Assembly: GCA_019614645.1 (NCBI GenBank)
Contig: JABWDB010000018.1
Location: forward strand, 5,790,501-5,854,500
Source: Stratiolaelaps scimitus
Taxonomy: Eukaryota; Arthropoda; Arachnida; Mesostigmata; Laelapidae
DNA: 64,000 nucleotides
Reading direction: 5' to 3'
Position 1 is the stretch's first letter, and every line of letters begins with the position of its first letter. Of the stretch, positions 59,742 through 64,000 are shown one piece after another. A program made the position numbers and the translations under genes. A model generated the notes under the pieces. That model made no database searches, was not told where the DNA came from, and saw nothing but the letters and a program-made list of their open reading frames with translations.

Positions 59742-62101
59742 ATCTTCCTGTACGTGTTCCTGAAGATGCTTCTGTTTCGTACTTGGCAAGAGGCAAAGAT
59801 TCTGACGAGGGTCGGTCTCCGGCGCCGACTCGCGTGGCGAACCGAATTCTCGGAAAATTGTATATAGTTGCACTTATTCTTTCTTCTTGTGTATCTATCT
59901 ATTCGTGGCACGACTCAGCTTAATGGAGCCGCACAGCTGCAACGTTTGCCATCCACGTGATTGCTCTCGTCAACGTAAACTGATATTGTCACGCGAAAAC
60001 TGCGTCACGCAGGTACAAATACGGTACCGATTTGCTATCAGACAAATTTAAATTGAACCGGCGATTCAAAGAACGCGATCATCTTTCCTCGAAGCCTCAG
60101 ATCGATCGCGCCCATAAATACGATACTGAAGTGGCCAACGGGCATAATTGTATTCGAAACATATTCATTGTGACGCGTTATTTTTCACGATATATATCGG
60201 GCTTCTTGCAATCCATTATTCGTGCGTGATTCCAATAGCTCTAACAACACTCATGTCGATTTTTTATGCATTTTTAGAAGCGTCATAATGATCTTGTGCA
60301 AATATTTACCGTGTTGGCATATCGCTGCAGCTCCAACCGAATCCAGAGGAGTCCACTCTCAAACTGGGTGTCACCGTCTCTGATTGCATACTGAAGGACC
60401 CTCTAAACCTCCAGCACGGAATCGCGAGGATTAAGATGGCGCAGATAGAGAGAACACAGAGAGATATCAGTGAGAGCGAGCAATCGTGAAGATGAAGAGA
60501 GTGGGCGAAATTTGCTTGTTTAGCTGGTCAAACATCATCTCCCAGCGCTAGCGTTGCATTGTCATAGACGAAACCGTTTGACTAGCCATGAGATTCTGCT
60601 CCTGCTCCTGTTGCTGCTGCTGCATAGATCAATTCATACTTATGATCTTGTGATTTCTTTTTCGCCCCCTTTTTCCGATAAACTCACTCCCTGCCCAGGC
60701 AAAATTTGGCCCAGGCAGACTCGGCGCTGCCGAGACACTCCGAGTTTGCATTCGTCGCCTCGAACGATCAAGCCAGATCGATTCAAGAATTGGCTCAATT
60801 TCCCGCCACCGGAAACGATAGACAGGCGGGAGCGAAGGAACAATACGCGTTGGCGTTGATGTTTACGAATTCCCAAAAAGAGAAACAGTGTATTTGTCCG
60901 CCCACTCACGCGACCTGCTTCAGTGAGGTGCACTGGCCATTCCCATAGGCTGAGCAGGGACTAAGGGCCGAGCAGGCTTGGGGTCCCGCGCTGTGGCTTA
61001 GTTTGTTATTCGGTCAACAACGTGCGCTTCTGGCCGTTGTTAGCTTATTACAGCATTGCGGACACAACAAAGACGGATGCCCGGGGCGTGTGCCACGATG
61101 TGATAGCTTGTTAAGATAGCCTGTTGGTTGTGTTGACCGCCAATACGGTGTGTGGAAGAGCTGATAAAATCATAGTGAAATCGGCAGTTTACGAGCTGGC
61201 CACGTCATCTCGTACAATAACTGACTGACTCGCTTGCGCCAGCGAGTTGGCGGCACTCAACGAATTGCGATGAATCATTGCGAAACGGACACCAATGACT
61301 GCGTTCCGGCTTTTTTCGCCGTTCGCGGCCAGCTGTCTTTGGCCCTGGCTCCAGCCCGTGGCCAGTTGTTATACATCAATGTTTAGTGCCCTGCTCGACG
61401 CGTGGGAGTGCTCCCTCCCCCCGCGCTTTCAGACCCCGTGACGGCGAACCCTGCTAGAGAGGATGCTAGAGCGAGAAGGCTGGCCGAATGCAAAACTCTA
61501 TCCATAAATTTGATAGCATCGTGCTTGGCTTTGAACTCGATCCGGGCTTTTTTTCCCTTTTGGGGCTCCCGTTCATCGAAGGGCGGAGACTGGCGCGCCG
61601 CGAGAGACGCCGAGAAAACGCTACAGTGCATCATCATGGCAATATGATCTCTGCTGGCAAACGAGACCCTCGGGCCACGCAAGTGGTTCGCAAGCAAAAT
61701 ATCAGCAGTCGCCGGTAGGAGAAGAACCTCTACTCGAGAAATTCAGTAGGCGTACTGACTCCAACGTGCTCGGAGCGATTTGGGGGGCCTGGCGAACGGC
61801 CGTGGTCAGCCTTCGTTCAGCATTAAGTCTCGCCGATGTTCCAATAGTGGGAGAAGCGACCGACTCGGCCAGCAGATGGCGAGTTGATCGCGAAGATGAG
61901 TGTGGACGAGCGAGCATGAATATCGAATCCCAAGAGCACTGATGGCAAGAACAATGGCGGAAACACATATTGCAGTGCGGGGCCCCAGCCAACAGCCTCT
62001 GTAATTGGGGTTCTTGTGCCTGGTCCATTTCAACGTTTGTTGATATTATATTACAAACGTCTTGCTAGCTCAACTTGCTCAAGTGGTTTGTTTTGTTTAC
62101 A

Positions 62102-62103
<2 letters not shown>

Positions 62104-62143
<40 letters not shown>
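62104..62143. repeat. (AT)20 microsatellite
   Basis: Perfect AT tract of 40 bases, equal longest in the window. Confidence 0.93.
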
Positions 62144-62145
<2 letters not shown>

Positions 62146-62357
62146 AATGAAATAAAATGTCAGAAACGAAGAAAATGGCTTTGATTACAGGCTGCTTAAT
62201 CGCATGCTTCACACTTGAGTATCAGTTCAACCGCCTATGTAATGTTTGGTGTTAAGGCCGGTTGGATATCAGAATTATCCTCACGTCGCTTCGAGTGTTG
62301 TACGCCAGCGGCATTTTGGCCTGGGCGAACAACAGCTCCAGGCCCACCTCTGCTCAG

Positions 62358-62646
62358 TGACAGTGAGCGCATGATCGAGCTGCAGGAGGATTCGCATGGC
62401 TTGCGGAGACAAATACTGTCCCTCGTAACATGCGAAGCTGCAATGGTCAACAGAGGACGAGCGAGTTTCTCCCCTAACGAAGCTGCTCTTGTCTGGGCCC
62501 GACGCCAGATCCAGATCAGACTCGCCTCAGCGATTCAAGACCCAAGCATCACTACTGGTTACCTTGCAGTTAGGCACATAGGAAGGCGATGCCGCGATGC
62601 CAGGCCGATGGCGAATGTGCTGGATTCCCGTAAATTTAATAGATAA
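62358..62646 (+). CDS. Possible terminal coding exon, unrecognised product
   Basis: A good acceptor (GCCCACCTCTGCTCAG) ends at 62357. The frame is open for about 96 codons to TAA at 62644-62646. The product starts SDSERMIELQEDSHGLRRQ, has mixed, non-repetitive composition and helix-like spacing of L/I/V residues, and ends DSRKFNR. It is the most protein-like open frame in the window and contains no microsatellite. I do not recognise it. The frame is also open upstream of the acceptor to about 62215, so the boundary is not certain and chance is possible. Confidence 0.25.
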
Positions 62647-63254
62647 ACACTTGGCGATCGCTCTGGCTTACCCTCATATACAGAAATATGAATAGACGCT
62701 TGCATGCATGTCCAGGAAGTGCACTATTTCTCGTAAAGTTTCCTACTTTGCATCGTTGTATTGTACAAGTTGCGGTCTACACAAATACACCCCCCTCCCT
62801 TGGCTTTTCCCCAATGCCGGGCATGATGGGAAAACTTCAGTTTGCTTATCTTGCCTCGGCGACAGATCTGCTGGGCAGACGATATAGATTCTCGGCCTGC
62901 ACTGTGCTATATACGTGGCCGACGGGCTGTGGCGACGCGAGCTCTGGCTGTCAACGCAATCTCTCTATACCATATAGACTCGACAGAGCTCGGGAGCACT
63001 ATTCACTGTGCCTTAGATAGATGTCAAGAATCACATCACTCTGTCGACCGACACCAGGACGGCGCGGCTGTATTCGGTCGCGCAACGGCACCAACGGCAG
63101 CTATAGTTCGCCATCTGGTTCTAGGTCGGGTCGCTGTCTCAAGTGTCATGAGCGAACGCCGTTGGCAGCCACTTCAAGGAGTGTGCTTGTCGCAGCGACC
63201 TGCTCCGATGCTCGAATCACTCACAGTTGATGCCGTCTGAACTGGGCAAAGCCG

Positions 63255-63268
63255 GGCCGGGCCCGGCC
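63255..63268. repeat. 14-bp GC palindrome
   Basis: GGCCGGGCCCGGCC is its own reverse complement. Confidence 0.8.
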
Positions 63269-63417
63269 TCGCCCTTCCCTCGATGGGATCACATGCACGC
63301 GTACGCACACCCGTAAGAGCACACTCATACTCGGCACACCACATTCAACGAGTTTCAGCCAGCCAGCTTTACAAGACGTTCGCTCAGTGTTAAGTGTTCG
63401 ACATCGACGGCGAGCAT

Positions 63418-63435
63418 CGGCGGCGGCGGCGGCGG
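63418..63435. repeat. (CGG)6 microsatellite
   Basis: Perfect CGG tract. Confidence 0.85.
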
Positions 63436-63473
63436 AAATCTCCTCGCCCAACTCATACTCTCCTTAGGGAGCT

Positions 63474-63633
63474 ACATCGATTGTGCAGTGAGTACCGCCG
63501 TGGTCGTGGTAGCGGCTGCTGCGGAGTAGATGACGCTGGGACTCGGCGCCGGTGGATGTGACGGAAGGAGTTCCCGGTGATGCTGTCATGTTCTTCCGTA
63601 ACTCGGCTCTGCTCTGTCGCGCGGCTCGCTTAC
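63474..63633 (-). CDS. Possible terminal coding exon or recursive splice point
   Basis: On the minus strand TTCCATTCTCTCCGCAG is a very good acceptor with a branch-like TGTAAC just upstream. The junction lies between 63634 and 63633 and GTAAGCGAGC follows. In one phase the next 53 codons are open to TAA at 63474-63476. They start KRAARQSRAELRKNMTASP, a basic helix-like stretch, and end THCTIDVAP. I do not recognise the product. Because the exon would open with the donor-like GTAAGC, a zero-length ratchet site is an equally good reading. Confidence 0.25.
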
Positions 63634-64000
63634 CTGCGGAGAGAATGGAAGGCGTTACAGTGAGTTAATATCAAGACGATGAAGAAAACGAAGCAGATCG
63701 AGAAGGAGAAACGCGTACAACTCAGACGAAGAGACGAAGTGCACGATTCGTATAATACGACAACGCGGAGAATAGTGTTACGCACGTCGCACGCAGACAA
63801 GAGCATACAACGACTGGAAGGAACGTGTGGGCAATGGGTGACCCCTGTATGTACGTAGAGAATCCGCGCGGATCGGCAGCAAAGGTTCTATGCTCTTGTC
63901 TGCGAGACAAGATGGCTGGCTAGGAATAGGATGTGGGGCATCGTGTCGCGGAGACGGCTACAGGGATTGATCACCTGGAGAACCTGGGCCTCAGTAACAA
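63634..64000. other. Noncoding stretch at the window edge
   Basis: No repeat and no convincing open frame. Any upstream exons of the minus-strand candidate at 63633 would lie here or beyond the window. Confidence 0.45.

Larger units (their letters stand above)
54642..62357. other. Noncoding stretch
   Basis: CTG-rich sequence to about 54.73 kb, AT tracts at 55339 and 62104, a CTGG tetranucleotide tract at 56330 and a palindrome at 56965. Open frames at 55.1-55.9 and 58.0-58.5 kb show no reliable domain. AT-leaning between about 58.6 and 60.5 kb. Confidence 0.5.
62647..63473. other. Noncoding stretch
   Basis: Open frames of 69-132 codons on the plus strand (62688-63240) overlap each other in different frames and show no domain. 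A GGCC-rich palindrome and a CGG tract lie near 63.26 and 63.42 kb. Confidence 0.45.

Noticed and set aside
1..64000. CRISPR arrays, insertion sequences, riboswitches and bacterial-type operons.
   Set aside because: No regularly spaced direct repeats and no transposase or cas-like frames. The repeat and splice signals point to an animal nuclear genome.

Overview
The window reads as nuclear DNA of an animal, most likely an arthropod. It carries many short perfect microsatellites, chiefly (AT)n, (GA/CT)n, (CAG/CTG)n and (CCG)n, and base composition looks roughly half G+C by eye, with strong local swings. There is no dense array of long ORFs, no operon-like spacing and no ribosomal RNA, tRNA or recognisable transposon ORF. 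The species cannot be named from the sequence; a mite or other chelicerate with a moderately GC-rich genome would fit, but that is inference. I recognised no protein family anywhere. The longest open frames (about 150-230 codons) are low-complexity or overlap equally open frames on the other strand, as expected by chance in GC-rich noncoding DNA. The best reading is intergenic or large-intron sequence with at most a few small exons.

Layout. 1-4.8 kb: mixed sequence, a charged 29-residue small ORF on the minus strand (3030-3119) and a strong minus-strand splice acceptor at 4572. 4.8-7.1 kb: GC-rich, with GA tracts, then AT tracts. 7.2-12.5 kb: long CT/AT microsatellites and a minus-strand ATG that runs directly into a strong splice donor (11691-11725). 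12.5-21 kb: a 35-nt plus-strand micro-exon candidate (15561-15595) and a CTG/CAG inverted repeat (19298-19355). 21-31 kb: several perfect hairpins, AT-rich sequence from 26.5 kb, the best single splice acceptor of the window (27162, minus) and a 26-nt minus-strand micro-exon candidate (30997-31022). 31.5 kb: a compact three-way-junction palindrome. 32-37 kb: mostly featureless. 37.5-47 kb: a GC-rich, triplet-repeat-rich block with candidate first exons on both strands, a four-run G tract and long C homopolymers. 47-54 kb: mixed and featureless. 54-64 kb: proline/leucine-type triplet repeats, two (AT)20 tracts, an unusually protein-like plus-strand open frame (62358-62646) and a minus-strand acceptor/donor junction at 63633.

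How the parts might work together. The sequence CAG|GTRAG occurs six times on the minus strand and, by eye, not once on the plus strand. Three of the six (4571, 27161, 63633) sit directly behind a branch-point and pyrimidine tract, so the same point could act as acceptor and then donor. This is the signature of recursive-splice (ratchet) sites in very long introns. A testable model is that much of the window lies inside a long minus-strand transcription unit. All exon calls are low-confidence splice-signal inferences, and many such signals are expected by chance in 64 kb.
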